Notes: a model not told the origin generated them from the sequence alone. Counted from the first letter of the stretch, positions 33,789 through 41,840 are shown. The stretch: DNA of 51,813 nucleotides from Microbispora rosea subsp. aerata (GCF_014647835.1 NZ_BMPY01000041.1:1-51813), one strand, 5' to 3'. Numbers and translations: made by a program.

Positions 33789-34568
33789 ATGACCGTGACG
33801 TATGACGTCGACGAAGCCGTCGCCACGATCACGCTGAACCGCCCCGACGCGCTGAACTCGCTGACCGTCGCGGCGAAGCTCGACCTGCTCGACGCCCTGC
33901 GGCGCGCCGCCGGCGACGCGTCGGTGCGGGCCGTGCTGCTGACCGGCGCGGGCCGGGCCTTCTGCGCCGGGCAGGACCTGCGCGAGCACGCCGGCAACCT
34001 CGACCGGGGCCTCGGGCTGATGAACACGGTGCGCGAGCACTACAACCCGATCGTGCTGGCCGTCGCCACGATGGAAAAGCCCGTCGTGGCCGCCGTCAAC
34101 GGGGTGGCGGCGGGGGCGGGCGCCGCGCTGGCGTTCGCGTGCGACTTCCGGGTGGCGGCCGAGAACGCGAAGTTCTCCATGGCGTTCACCGGGATCGGGC
34201 TCGCGCCCGACTCGGGCGCGTCCTGGACCCTCCAGCGGCTCGTCGGTCCCGCCCGCGCCCGGGAGATGCTGCTGCTCGGCGAGGTCGTGGACGCCGCCAG
34301 GGCCCTGGAGATCGGTCTGGTGCGCGAGGTGGTCCCGGCCGACCGGCTGGCCTCCGCCGCCCGCGAGCTGGCCGTACGGCTCGCGCAGGGGCCCACGCGG
34401 GCGTACGCCGCGACCAAGGCGGCGCTGGACTACGCGGCGTCCTGCTCTCTCGCCGAGGCGCTGGAGCGGGAGGCGGAGCTTCAGGACCAGTGCGCGGCCA
34501 CCGCCGACCACGCGGCGGCGACCAAGGCGTTCCTCAACAAGGAGAGGCCTGGCTTCGAAGGTAGGTAG
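33789..34568 (+). CDS. Enoyl-CoA hydratase/isomerase family (PaaG-like)
   Basis: This 259-residue crotonase-fold protein has LNRPDALNSLTVAAKLDL, AFCAGQDLREH (oxyanion-hole region 1), and KPVVAAVNGVAAGAGAALAF (oxyanion hole 2), with DFRVAAENAKFSMAFTGIGL. The catalytic Glu/Asp position in GIGLAPDSGASW has Asp in place of a second Glu, as in PaaG-type isomerases. It probably acts on phenylacetyl-CoA ring intermediates or general enoyl-CoA. It is co-transcribed with the PaaX-family gene (14 bp gap). The rest of the paa pathway is not in the window. Confidence 0.88.
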   Translation: MTVTYDVDEAVATITLNRPDALNSLTVAAKLDLLDALRRAAGDASVRAVLLTGAGRAFCAGQDLREHAGNLDRGLGLMNTVREHYNPIVLAVATMEKPVVAAVNGVAAGAGAALAFACDFRVAAENAKFSMAFTGIGLAPDSGASWTLQRLVGPARAREMLLLGEVVDAARALEIGLVREVVPADRLASAARELAVRLAQGPTRAYAATKAALDYAASCSLAEALEREAELQDQCAATADHAAATKAFLNKERPGFEGR

Positions 34569-34573
34569 GCGCT

Positions 34574-35155
34574 TCAGGCGCGGCGCAGGGCGTCGACGGC
34601 CTGCCGGACGTGGCAGTCGGCCACGTGGTCGTTGACCAGGCCGATGGCCTGCATCAGGGCGTACGCGGTCGTGGGGCCGACGAAGCGGAAGCCATGCTTC
34701 TTCAGCTCCTTGGCCAGCGCCGTGGAGCCGGGGGTGCGGGCCGGGACGTCGGCGAGGGTGGCCGGGACCCGCACGGGCTCCTCGGCGTACTTCCACACCA
34801 GCGCCGACAGCCCGCCGGGCACGTCGAGGGCGGCGCGGGCGTTGGCGACGGCGGCCTCGATTTTGGCGCGGTTGCGCACGATGCCCGGGTCGCCGAGCAG
34901 GCGCTCCACGTCGCCCTCGCCGAAGGCCGCCACGGCGGGGATCGAGAAGCCGGCGAACGCCTTGCGGAAGTTGTCACGCTTGCGGAGGATCGTCAGCCAG
35001 GACAGGCCGGACTGGAACGCCTCCAGGGTGATGCGCTCGAAGACGCGGTCGTCTCCATGGACCGGCCGGCCCCACTCTTCGTCGTGGTAGGCGACGTAGT
35101 CGGGCGTCGTGCCCGCCCAGCCGCAGCGGATCAGCCCGTCGTCGCAGGCCGTCAC
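34574..35155 (-). CDS. tag: DNA-3-methyladenine glycosylase I
   Basis: This 193-residue Tag enzyme removes 3-methyladenine from alkylated DNA. It has IRCGWAG (zinc Cys), YHDEEWGRPVHGDDRVFERI (with the zinc His and conserved EEWG), LEAFQSGLSWLTILRKRDNF, and C-terminal NDHVADCHVR (remaining zinc His/Cys). The length is right for the family. The GTG start overlaps the stop of the upstream DivIVA-like gene by 4 bp (GTGA). The order matches Rv1209-Rv1210 of M. tuberculosis. Confidence 0.95.
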   Translation of the reverse strand: MTACDDGLIRCGWAGTTPDYVAYHDEEWGRPVHGDDRVFERITLEAFQSGLSWLTILRKRDNFRKAFAGFSIPAVAAFGEGDVERLLGDPGIVRNRAKIEAAVANARAALDVPGGLSALVWKYAEEPVRVPATLADVPARTPGSTALAKELKKHGFRFVGPTTAYALMQAIGLVNDHVADCHVRQAVDALRRA

Positions 35156-35619
35156 CAGGTCTCCTCGGCGTCGGCGTGGTCGCCGTCCCAGCCCTCGCGG
35201 GCCGCGGCCGCGGACACCTCCGGCTCGCCCTTGGCCTGCGCGCTCTCGGTCTGCGCGGTCTTGGTCTGTGTGGTCTCGGCCTGCGCGGGCTCGGCGTGAT
35301 TCGTCTCCTCGCGCGGCTGCGGCCGGGCGTACGATAACTCGGCCACGCGCTGCTCGAGCACGGCGATGCGGGTGTCGCGCTCGCCGAGGGCGAGCGACAC
35401 GCGGTGCAGGGTCTCGTCGACCGCCTGGGTGCTGTAGCCCACCAGGCCGATCGGAAGCTGCAGCGCGATCAGGTCGGCGGGGGTCATCTGGCCGGCCTCG
35501 GGCAGATCGAGCGGCGGCACGTCGGGCGGGAACTCCGCCATCTCGCCGCCGTGTCCCAGTGAGACCATGACCACGCAGGCGATCACAGCGAGCCCGGCGA
35601 TGACGAGTACGACCAGCAC
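35152..35619 (-). CDS. DivIVA-like domain membrane protein (Rv1209-type)
   Basis: This 155-residue protein has an N-terminal TM helix (VLVVLVIAGLAVIACVVMVS), then PLDLPEAGQMTPADLIALQL followed by PIGLVGYSTQAVDETLHRV. The latter is the DivIVA/Wag31-type membrane-targeting beta-hairpin and helix start (lp.gl.GYs...VD..l.rv). A short coiled coil (ERDTRIAVLEQRVAEL) and a disordered Gln/Thr/Glu tail follow. The GTG start at 35619 is inferred from the TM start. It is translationally coupled to tag. It may sit at curved membrane or division sites; it is not itself the main DivIVA. Confidence 0.8.
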   Translation of the reverse strand: MLVVLVIAGLAVIACVVMVSLGHGGEMAEFPPDVPPLDLPEAGQMTPADLIALQLPIGLVGYSTQAVDETLHRVSLALGERDTRIAVLEQRVAELSYARPQPREETNHAEPAQAETTQTKTAQTESAQAKGEPEVSAAAAREGWDGDHADAEETW

Positions 35620-35662
35620 ATACGAATCGTGCCACAAGTCGTCGGCGTGCGAGCATGGAAGC

Positions 35663-35935
35663 ATGACGCGCGTGATCGGGCCCGACGACGAGCTTGAGCC
35701 CGGCTGGGCCGAGGCCGCCTCGCTGCCGGAGGTGTCGGCGCTGGCCGGGGCGGGGCACACCGTCGTCGTGACGCTCCCCGAGGACGAGACCGAGGCGATC
35801 GCGGCGGCCGCGGCCTACGCCTGGGCGGGCGCGAGCGTCTTCCGGACCTCCCACGACGTACGGCAGGCCCTCGACATGACCGAGTCCCTGCTGGGCCGCC
35901 GTCCCCCCGCCCTGACCCGCCGCGGTCTCGCCTAG
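35663..35935 (+). CDS. Stand-alone C-terminal part of dihydropteroate-synthase-like protein
   Basis: This 90-residue protein ends AIAAAAAYAWAGASVFRTSH, then DVRQALDMTESLLGRRPPALTRRGLA. This corresponds to the last strand and helix of FolP (the usual AWAGARVFRTHDV...ALDM region that binds the pterin/phosphate), preceded by about 40 residues (DDELEPGWAEAASLPEVS, HTVVVTLPEDETE). The rest of the TIM barrel is absent, so it cannot be a full dihydropteroate synthase. In M. tuberculosis folP2 (Rv1207) is in this neighbourhood, so it may be a reduced relative. ATG 35663 has GGAAG directly upstream. The frame is intact. Confidence 0.7.
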   Translation: MTRVIGPDDELEPGWAEAASLPEVSALAGAGHTVVVTLPEDETEAIAAAAAYAWAGASVFRTSHDVRQALDMTESLLGRRPPALTRRGLA

Positions 35936-35942
35936 CGCCCGT

Positions 35943-36521
35943 CTAGCTTTCGCCGAGCTCCTCGCCGGTGGGGCTGAGGTGGGGCACGGACCGCTCCAGC
36001 AGGTCGATCGCCTCGTCCACCGTGGTCGCCCACGAGATCGCGTCGAACACGTTGGGCCGGGTGAAGCCCTGCTCGTACATGCCGTCGACCAGGTCGCGCA
36101 GCGGCCCGTACAGGCCCCACGGGTCGAGGACGACCAGCGGCCGCTCGTGCATGCCGAGCACCCGGGACGTCCAGATCTCGAACAGCTCCTCCAGCGTGCC
36201 GATGCCGCCGGGGAGCACGAGGAACGCGTCGGACCTGGCGTCCATGATCCCCTTGCGCTCGCGCATGTCGGCGGTGACGATCAGCTCGTCGGAGTCGGTG
36301 TCGGCGATCTCGATGTCGACGAGGGCCTGGGGGATCACGCCGACGGTGTGGCCGCCGCCGGCGCGGACGGCCCGGGCGACCTCGCCCATGCAGGAGACGA
36401 TCGCACCCCCGCTGACGAGGCCGTGGCCGCGGCGGGCCAGCTCCGTTCCCACCTCCCGGGCGAGGTCGAGATACTTACGGTCGATCTTCTGGCTGGACGA
36501 GCAGTACACGCAGACGAACAC
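35943..36521 (-). CDS. LOG family protein, cytokinin-riboside phosphorylase type (TIGR00730)
   Basis: This 192-residue Rossmann-fold LOG protein has FVCVYCSSSQKIDRKYLDLA, LVSGGAIVSCMGEVARA, MRERKGIMDARSDAFLVLPG and the motif PGGIGTLEELFE. The family hydrolyses nucleotide 5'-monophosphates at the N-glycosidic bond (lonely guy/YvdD). The first LOG motif is GGAIVSCMG rather than the usual GGGxxGLMG. GTG 36521 is 9 bp after the stop of a second LOG gene, so the two are in one operon. Confidence 0.9.
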   Translation of the reverse strand: MFVCVYCSSSQKIDRKYLDLAREVGTELARRGHGLVSGGAIVSCMGEVARAVRAGGGHTVGVIPQALVDIEIADTDSDELIVTADMRERKGIMDARSDAFLVLPGGIGTLEELFEIWTSRVLGMHERPLVVLDPWGLYGPLRDLVDGMYEQGFTRPNVFDAISWATTVDEAIDLLERSVPHLSPTGEELGES

Positions 36522-36530
36522 GTCGCAACT

Positions 36531-37280
36531 TTACTGAGCGGCGGCGCGCCGGTCGGCCTCCACGATGAGGCGAACGGCTTCGTCGGGGTCGTCGGTGAGG
36601 GAAATCAGGTCGGCGTCCTCCCGGGAGATCTTGCCGGTGACCATCAGCGTGTCGCGGATCCAGTCGATGAGCGGCGACCAGAACTGGACGCCCATCATGA
36701 TCACCGGGAACGAGGTGACCTTCCGCGTCTGCACCAGGGTCAGCGCCTCGAACAGCTCGTCGAGCGTTCCGAAGCCGCCGGGCAGGGCCACGAAGCCGCT
36801 GGCGTACTTGACGAACATCGTCTTGCGCACGAAGAAGTAGCGGAACTCGACGCCGAGGTTCACGTAGTCGTTGAGGCGCTGCTCGTGCGGCAGCTCGATG
36901 CCGAGGCCGACCGAGATGCCGCCGGCTTCGAGCGCGCCCTTGTTGGCGGCTTCCATGACCCCCGGGCCGCCACCGGTGATCACCGCGTAGCCCGCCTTGG
37001 CGAGCGCCGAGCCGACCTTCACGGCGAGCTCGTACTCCGGGCTGTCGATGCCGGTGCGGGCCGAGCCGAAGACGGTCACCGCCGGGGGAAGATCGGCGAG
37101 GGCGCCGAAACCCTCGACGAACTCCGACTGGATGCGCAGGACGCGCCAGGGGTCCTCGTGCAGCCAGTTCGCGGGGCGGCCACGGCGGTCGAGCAGGCGC
37201 TGGTCGTGGGTGGATTCCGGGACGAGGCCGCCGCGGACCAGCGACGACCCCTGCCGGCGTTCGGGTCGGGTGTGATTCAT
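36531..37280 (-). CDS. LOG family protein (TIGR00730)
   Basis: About 249 residues. It has an N-terminal extension of about 65 residues, then AVTVFGSARTGIDSPEYELA, AVITGGGPGVMEAANKGALE, FFVRKTMFVKYASGFVALPG and PGGFGTLDELFEALTLVQT: complete LOG motifs. The class with the N-terminal extension (Rv1205-like) is distinct from the shorter LOG downstream. ATG 37280 is supported by TAGCGT 7 nt upstream without SD (leaderless); GTG 37289 is the alternative. Confidence 0.92.
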   Translation of the reverse strand: MNHTRPERRQGSSLVRGGLVPESTHDQRLLDRRGRPANWLHEDPWRVLRIQSEFVEGFGALADLPPAVTVFGSARTGIDSPEYELAVKVGSALAKAGYAVITGGGPGVMEAANKGALEAGGISVGLGIELPHEQRLNDYVNLGVEFRYFFVRKTMFVKYASGFVALPGGFGTLDELFEALTLVQTRKVTSFPVIMMGVQFWSPLIDWIRDTLMVTGKISREDADLISLTDDPDEAVRLIVEADRRAAAQ

Positions 37281-37287
37281 GACGGTC

Positions 37288-37293
37288 ACGCTA
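37288..37293 (-). promoter_or_regulatory. -10 box TAGCGT, leaderless LOG start
   Basis: Minus strand: TAGCGT, GACCGTC, ATG 37280; a 7-nt spacer and no SD. Confidence 0.4.
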
Positions 37294-37445
37294 ACGGTCG
37301 GAATCGGGGAACGGTGCGAGACGCACGCACTGCCCGGGCGTCCGGCGGCCCGGACGCGCCGGAAGAATCTTGAAAAAGATCCCCGGAAGGATGGAACCGG
37401 CCGTCGCCGAGGCCCCGTCTAAGGAACGAGGGTGCTGCTCGGGAC

Positions 37446-37491
37446 GAAAGTGGCTTTCCCCGCCTAATGGCCGGCGAGGAAGGCCACTTTC
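37446..37491 (-). terminator. 19-bp hairpin downstream of dapE
   Basis: GAAAGTGGCTTTCCCCGCC (37446-37464) and GGCGAGGAAGGCCACTTTC (37473-37491) pair over 19 positions with one G.T wobble and one mismatch around an 8-nt loop. It lies 29 bp past the dapE stop. There is no U-tract in the dapE direction. It could equally be a dispersed intergenic palindrome. Confidence 0.55.
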
Positions 37492-37519
37492 TTCCACTTA
37501 CGGGCTCTGTTTGCGCCGC

Positions 37520-38575
37520 CTAGGCCGTGAGCCAGGCCGTCATCCGGCGCTCCGTCTCAGCGATCTTGGCCAGGCTCACGCTCTCCCCCGCCGTGTGGGC
37601 GACGTTCGGATTGCCCGGGCCGCAGTTCACGGCGGGCATGCCGAGGGCCGAGAACCGCGCCACGTCGGTCCAGCCGAGCTTGGCCCGAGGCGTGCCGCCG
37701 ATCGCGTCGGCGAACGCCGCGGCCACGGGGTGGTTCAGCCCCGGCCGCGCGCCCGGCGCGCCGTCGGTGAGCCGGACATCGAAGCCGTCGAAGACCTCCC
37801 GCACGTGGGCGAACGCCTCCTCCAGCGTGCGATCGGGCGCGAAGCGGTAGTTCACGGTCACCACGCACTCGTCCGGGATCACGTTGCCGGCCACCCCGCC
37901 GCGTACGCCCACCGCGTTGAGCCCCTCGCGGAACCGCAGGCCGTCCACCTCCGGGCTGCGCGCCTCGTACCGGGAGAGGATCTCCAGGACCGGCGTGATG
38001 CCGTGGATGGCGTTGACGCCCTCCCACGACCGGGCGCTGTGCGCGCGCACGCCCTTCACCGTGATCTCGGCGCGCAGCGTGCCCTGGCAGCCGCCCTCGA
38101 TGAGCCCGTCGGTCGGCTCCAGCACGACCGCGAAGTCACCCGTGATCCACTCCGGATGGGTGCGGGTGAGCCGCAGCAGCCCGTTCCGCTCGGCCTCGAC
38201 CTCCTCGCAGTCGTAGAAGACGAAGGTCAGGTCGCGGTTCGGCTCGGCCAGCAGGCAGAGCTTGAGCTGGACCGCCACGCCGCTCTTCATGTCGGAGGTG
38301 CCGCAGCCGTACAGCACGCCGTCCTCGACCCTGCTGGGCAGGTTGCCCGCCACCGGGACCGTGTCGATGTGCCCGGCGAGCACCACGCGCTCGGCCCGGC
38401 CGAGGTCGGTGCGCGCGACCACCGCGTCGCCGTCCCGCAGCACGGTGAGGTGAGGCAGGGGCCGCAGCGCCTCCTCGATGGCGTCGGCCAGCGCCTTCTC
38501 CGCGCCGCTCACCGATTCGATGTCCACAAGTCGCGCCGTCAGCGCGCCCACGTCCTGGGCAAGGTCAAGCCGCAT
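37520..38575 (-). CDS. dapE: Succinyl-diaminopimelate desuccinylase
   Basis: This 351-residue M20-family di-zinc hydrolase releases LL-diaminopimelate for lysine and peptidoglycan. Zinc ligands are seen in LAGHIDTVP (His69, Asp71), [10 protein letters not shown] (bridging Asp), [13 protein letters not shown] (catalytic Glu and ligand Glu), LEPTDG, and C-terminal [10 protein letters not shown]. The family subtype is the actinobacterial DapE with GGCQGTL and HSARSW. ATG 38575 has a TAAGGT box 8 nt upstream and no SD. dapC lies in the same direction 1.5 kb away, so two adjacent pathway steps (transaminase and desuccinylase) are near neighbours. Confidence 0.95.
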   Translation of the reverse strand: MRLDLAQDVGALTARLVDIESVSGAEKALADAIEEALRPLPHLTVLRDGDAVVARTDLGRAERVVLAGHIDTVPVAGNLPSRVEDGVLYGCGTSDMKSGVAVQLKLCLLAEPNRDLTFVFYDCEEVEAERNGLLRLTRTHPEWITGDFAVVLEPTDGLIEGGCQGTLRAEITVKGVRAHSARSWEGVNAIHGITPVLEILSRYEARSPEVDGLRFREGLNAVGVRGGVAGNVIPDECVVTVNYRFAPDRTLEEAFAHVREVFDGFDVRLTDGAPGARPGLNHPVAAAFADAIGGTPRAKLGWTDVARFSALGMPAVNCGPGNPNVAHTAGESVSLAKIAETERRMTAWLTA

Positions 38576-38599
38576 GTCACCCGACCTTAGTTGACCCGG

Positions 38600-39397
38600 T
38601 CACGCGATCTGCACGGTGGCGACGGGCTTGGTGTCCTTGCGCCAGCCGTCGTGGCCGGAGGCGGCCGTCCAGGTGACGCCGTCGTAGCGCACCTCGCGCA
38701 GGCCGTACTTCTGCGCGTGGGTGACGTACCAGACGGCGACCAGCCAGCCGCGCTTGGCCGTGTCCGAGCCGAGCGCGCGCACGAGCTGCTTGCGCGCCGC
38801 CTCCGGCCGCGGCTGCACCGGCTCGTCCGACGGGGGATACCAGCAGTGCACGGCCTGGGGCACCCGTCCGCCGAAGGCCGCCGCGAGGATCCTGGCGTTG
38901 TGCTCGTGGTCGGCGTACGCCGAGCCGTCGGCGGAGCGCTGCACGGCCTGCGCCGCCTCGTGCAGCGGCAGCGTGCGGTAGCCCTTCACCTTCTCCAGCG
39001 CGGCGAAGAACTTCCGCGTCGCGTAGACCGGGTCCTGCAGCTGCTCGGAGGTCCCCCAGCCCTGCGAGGGCCGCTGCTGGAAGACCCCCACCGAGTCGCG
39101 GTCGCCGTACGGCAGGTTGGCCAGCTTGGACTCCTGGATCGCGGTGACGTAGGCGATCTGGAGGGCGCGCTCGGGCAGCCTGCGCCGCGTCGCGACGGCG
39201 GCGATGGTCGCGGCGATCTGCGCCTGCTCGATGTCGAGGTCGAGCGTGCCCTCGGGGGTCGTGACCTCGCAGTGTTCGCCCAGCGCGAACGGCTCGGTCC
39301 GCTTCAGCAGGTGATAGGCGCCGTAGAAGATGGCCGCGCCCAGCAGGGCGACGATGACCACGACGGTCACGACAGGTTTGGTAAGGCGCCGTTCCAC
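38600..39397 (-). CDS. Membrane-anchored lysozyme-fold (transglycosylase-like) protein
   Basis: This 265-residue protein has an N-terminal TM/signal anchor (KPVVTVVVIVALLGAAIFYG, 7-26) and an exported domain with ALQIAYVTAIQESKLANL then YGDRDSVGVFQQRPSQGWGT. This is the lysozyme-like pattern with a candidate catalytic Glu in IQESKL. Three cysteines (EHC and HCWY region) may form a disulphide. It could cleave peptidoglycan, or be a non-catalytic relative; such proteins are often annotated as hypothetical or heavy-metal transporter. The GTG start is supported by TAGGTT 7 nt upstream (leaderless). Confidence 0.82.
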   Translation of the reverse strand: MERRLTKPVVTVVVIVALLGAAIFYGAYHLLKRTEPFALGEHCEVTTPEGTLDLDIEQAQIAATIAAVATRRRLPERALQIAYVTAIQESKLANLPYGDRDSVGVFQQRPSQGWGTSEQLQDPVYATRKFFAALEKVKGYRTLPLHEAAQAVQRSADGSAYADHEHNARILAAAFGGRVPQAVHCWYPPSDEPVQPRPEAARKQLVRALGSDTAKRGWLVAVWYVTHAQKYGLREVRYDGVTWTAASGHDGWRKDTKPVATVQIA

Positions 39398-39404
39398 GTA
39401 GCAG

Positions 39405-39410
39405 AACCTA
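39405..39410 (-). promoter_or_regulatory. -10 box TAGGTT, leaderless start
   Basis: Minus strand: TAGGTT, CTGCTAC, GTG 39397; a 7-nt spacer and no SD. It lies at the very 3' end of the DUF4178 gene region. Confidence 0.4.
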
Positions 39411-39419
39411 CCCGGATGA

Positions 39420-40052
39420 TCAGGGCAGTCGATCCACTCTGATCGAGCCGGGGGTCAGCGGACGGGCGTAGAACGCCTCCCACTGGCCGCCCTGCACGCG
39501 CTGGAACGACAGCAGACGGCCGTCGCCCGCCCGGTATTCGGCGAAGTCGAGCAGGCCGCGCTCGGGCAGCCCGGTGGTCCCCTCGGAGCGGAAGGCGGCC
39601 GTGCCGCGCTCGATCGGGGAGAACTCGATGCCGTCCACGATCAGCGTGTGCTTGGCCGGCACCATGCCCTGGGTCGGCACGTCGGTCCACAGCACGACCT
39701 CAAGGTGCAGGGGCTCGCCCTCCCCGCCCGGCCGTTCCTCGACCGATAACCACTTGCGGCGCCGGGCGCCCTCGTCCAGCAGATACTCCGTCCACTTCTC
39801 GCCCTGCATGACGCAGTGCAGGGCGCCGACGGCCCGGTAACGGGCCGCCTCGATGTAGACGGTGTCTCCCACCCTGATCGTGCGGGGGTCGAAGAAGTCG
39901 GGATCGGCCGCGGGGCCGCTCGCCGGGGCCGGACCCGCGGCGGACGAGGTGCGGACCGGCTGACGCGCACGCGCTCGCCGGCTCGCGGCGACGACACCCA
40001 GCACGACGACGACCGTGGCGAGGCCCAGCACGATCACGATCGGTGTCGTCAT
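39420..40052 (-). CDS. DUF4178 membrane-anchored protein
   Basis: This 210-residue protein has an N-terminal TM helix (PIVIVLGLATVVVVLGVVAA), a short Pro/Ala/Ser linker and a DUF4178 domain: IRVGDTVYIEAARYRAVGAL, WTEYLLDEGARRRKWLSVEE, then FSPIERGTAAF and the terminal DFAEYRAGDGRLLSFQRVQG. The topology would put the domain outside or at the membrane, depending on the anchor. The function of DUF4178 is unknown. ATG 40052 has TAATAT at 6-nt spacing, overlapping the dapC stop codon, so it may have its own leaderless promoter within the operon. Confidence 0.83.
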   Translation of the reverse strand: MTTPIVIVLGLATVVVVLGVVAASRRARARQPVRTSSAAGPAPASGPAADPDFFDPRTIRVGDTVYIEAARYRAVGALHCVMQGEKWTEYLLDEGARRRKWLSVEERPGGEGEPLHLEVVLWTDVPTQGMVPAKHTLIVDGIEFSPIERGTAAFRSEGTTGLPERGLLDFAEYRAGDGRLLSFQRVQGGQWEAFYARPLTPGSIRVDRLP

Positions 40053-40058
40053 GGCGCG

Positions 40059-40064
40059 CGATAT
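40059..40064 (-). promoter_or_regulatory. -10 box TAATAT, leaderless DUF4178 start
   Basis: Minus strand: TAATAT, CGCGCC, ATG 40052; a 6-nt spacer. The TAA of the box is also the dapC stop codon. Confidence 0.45.
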
Positions 40065-41143
40065 TACTGGAGGCGGCTGACCGCCGCATCGACGCGCTCG
40101 TCGGTGGCCGTGACGGCGATGCGGACGTGGGCGCGCCCGGCGTCGCCGTAGAACTCGCCCGGCGCGACGAGGATGCCCTTCTCGGCCAGGGCCCGCACCT
40201 GGTCCCAGCAGCCGGCGCCGTTCGTGGCCCACAGGTAGAGCCCGGCGGCCGAGTGCTCGATCCGCCAGCCGACCCGCTCCAGCGCGGGCCGCAGCACCGC
40301 CCTGCGCCGGGCGTACCGCTCCCGCTGCTCGTCGGCGTGCGCGTCGTCGTCGAGCACGGCCGCCATCGCGGCCTGGACCGGGGCGGGCATCATCATGCCG
40401 GCGTGCTTGCGCACCTCGAGCAGCCGTCGTACGAGCCGGGGGTCGCCGGTCACGAAACCGGCGCGATATCCGGCGAAGTTCGACCTCTTCGACAGCGAGT
40501 GGACCGCGAGCAGGTTCTCGTGGGACCCCTCGCACACGTCCGGGTGGAGGATGGAGACCGGGCGCTCCTCCCAGCCCAGCTCGATGTAGCACTCGTCCGA
40601 CGCGACGATCGCGCCGCGCTCGCGCGCCCACGCCACGACCTTGCGCAGGTGCTCGGCGGGCAGGACCCGGCCCGTGGGGTTGGAGGGCGAGTTCACCCAT
40701 ACGAGCGGCACGCGCTCGGGGCCCAGCGCGAGGAGCCCGTCGGTCGCGTACGGCTCGGCCCCGGCCAGCCTCGCGCCCACGTCGTAGGTGGGGTAGGCCA
40801 GCTCGGGGAAGACGACGCGCTCGCCGGGGCGCACCCCGAGCAGCGTCGGCAACCAGGCCACCAGCTCCTTGGAGCCGATGGTCGGCAACACGTCCGCGGG
40901 GTCGACCGTGACGCCGTGCCGCCGCCGCAGCCAGCCCGCGGCCGCTTCACGCAACCGCGGGGTGCCGTACGTCAGGGGATAGCCGGGGCTGTCCGCCGCG
41001 GCGGCGAGGGCCTCACGGGCGACCGGGGGCACCGGATCGACCGGGGTGCCGACCGACAGGTCGACGATCCCGCCGGGATGCGCCCGAGCCAGGTCCTGGT
41101 AGGGCACGAGCCGATCCCATGGGAAGTCCGGCAACGCAAGCAA
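40064..41143 (-). CDS. dapC: N-succinyldiaminopimelate aminotransferase
   Basis: This 359-residue fold-type I PLP aminotransferase has VDLSVGTPVDPVP, YPLTYGTPRLREAA, NSPSNPTGRVLP (PLP/carboxylate site), SDECYIELGW, and the Schiff-base lysine K219 in HSLSKRSNFAGYRAGF. It makes the amino donor step producing N-succinyl-LL-DAP, which DapE (37520-38575) then deacylates. The location beside the 7Fe ferredoxin gene matches Rv1178-Rv1177. The TTG start 41143 has GGGGGA 5 nt upstream. It is followed closely by the DUF4178 gene. Confidence 0.93.
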   Translation of the reverse strand: MLALPDFPWDRLVPYQDLARAHPGGIVDLSVGTPVDPVPPVAREALAAAADSPGYPLTYGTPRLREAAAGWLRRRHGVTVDPADVLPTIGSKELVAWLPTLLGVRPGERVVFPELAYPTYDVGARLAGAEPYATDGLLALGPERVPLVWVNSPSNPTGRVLPAEHLRKVVAWARERGAIVASDECYIELGWEERPVSILHPDVCEGSHENLLAVHSLSKRSNFAGYRAGFVTGDPRLVRRLLEVRKHAGMMMPAPVQAAMAAVLDDDAHADEQRERYARRRAVLRPALERVGWRIEHSAAGLYLWATNGAGCWDQVRALAEKGILVAPGEFYGDAGRAHVRIAVTATDERVDAAVSRLQ

Positions 41144-41187
41144 AGAAAATCCCCCAGTCGTCGCGGACCACGTCGGTCAGGCGTCGG

Positions 41188-41514
41188 TCAGTGATCCTCG
41201 CCCTGCGGCGGGAGCGCCGCGACCAACGGGTGGTCCTTGTTGATCTTGCCGACCTTCGAGGCGCCGCCGGGCGAGCCCAGGTCCTCGAAGAAATCGACGT
41301 TGGCCTTGTAGAAGTCCTTCCACTGGTCGGGAAGGTCGTCCTCATAGAAGATCGCCTCTACGGGGCACACCGGCTCACACGCACCGCAGTCCACGCACTC
41401 GTCGGGGTGGATGTAGAGCATGCGTTCGCCCTCGTAGATGCAATCGACGGGGCACTCCTCGATGCACGCCTTGTCCAAGACGTCCACGCAAGGCTGCGCG
41501 ATGACGTACGTCAC
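41188..41514 (-). CDS. fdxC: 7Fe ferredoxin (3Fe-4S/4Fe-4S)
   Basis: This 108-residue ferredoxin opens [20 protein letters not shown] and continues [20 protein letters not shown] and [14 protein letters not shown]. The first cysteine set (C9, C17, C21) suits a 3Fe-4S cluster, with the isolated Cys and C-x2-C-x2-C-x3-C-P set for the 4Fe-4S cluster. The C-terminal extension ([20 protein letters not shown]) is the standard actinobacterial FdxA/FdxC form. It is a cytosolic electron carrier, often for cytochromes P450. The GTG start has SD GGAG, 6 nt upstream. It sits 44 bp before dapC on the same strand. Confidence 0.95.
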   Translation of the reverse strand: MTYVIAQPCVDVLDKACIEECPVDCIYEGERMLYIHPDECVDCGACEPVCPVEAIFYEDDLPDQWKDFYKANVDFFEDLGSPGGASKVGKINKDHPLVAALPPQGEDH

Positions 41515-41562
41515 CTCGGGCTCCTTCTGGGTTGCACGGCTCGACCGCGGGTTGCTACGCCC

Positions 41563-41568
41563 TAGTAT
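41563..41568 (+). promoter_or_regulatory. -10 box TAGTAT before gene 41613
   Basis: TCGACC (41541-41546), a 16-nt spacer and TAGTAT (41563-41568) form a plausible promoter in the 98-bp divergent gap between fdxC and gene 41613. The -35 is weak. Confidence 0.4.
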
Positions 41569-41612
41569 TGCGGTGCCTGCCGACTTGCCGGAACAGGAGG
41601 GGGGCAATCGTC

Positions 41613-41840
41613 TTGACCCCTCGCATCAAGGCCCGTCTCGTGGTCACCATAACCCCCGCCGACGTGGGCAGACGGGTGACGACACGGCGTGAGGTGCCCG
41701 GTGGATACCGGGACGCGGTCGGCGTGCTGGAGTCCTGGACCGACGGGGTGCTCGCCGTGCGGAAACGGGACGGCACCCTCGTCGAGATCCCCGAGGACAC
41801 CCTGGCCGCCGCCAAGATCGTGCAGCCCCGTTCCCGGTAA
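41613..41840 (+). CDS. Small SH3-like protein, N-terminal part of an Rv0428c-type acetyltransferase
   Basis: This 75-residue protein has [40 protein letters not shown] and [17 protein letters not shown]. It resembles the beta-barrel N-terminal module that precedes the GNAT domain in actinobacterial acetyltransferases found next to fdxC (vvGxLe...l.VRrrdG..v.IP...v.AAK.v.P). The GNAT domain is absent here and the frame stops cleanly. The TTG start 41613 has AGGAGG (41596-41601) 11 nt upstream; this start is not certain. Confidence 0.65.
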   Translation: MTPRIKARLVVTITPADVGRRVTTRREVPGGYRDAVGVLESWTDGVLAVRKRDGTLVEIPEDTLAAAKIVQPRSR

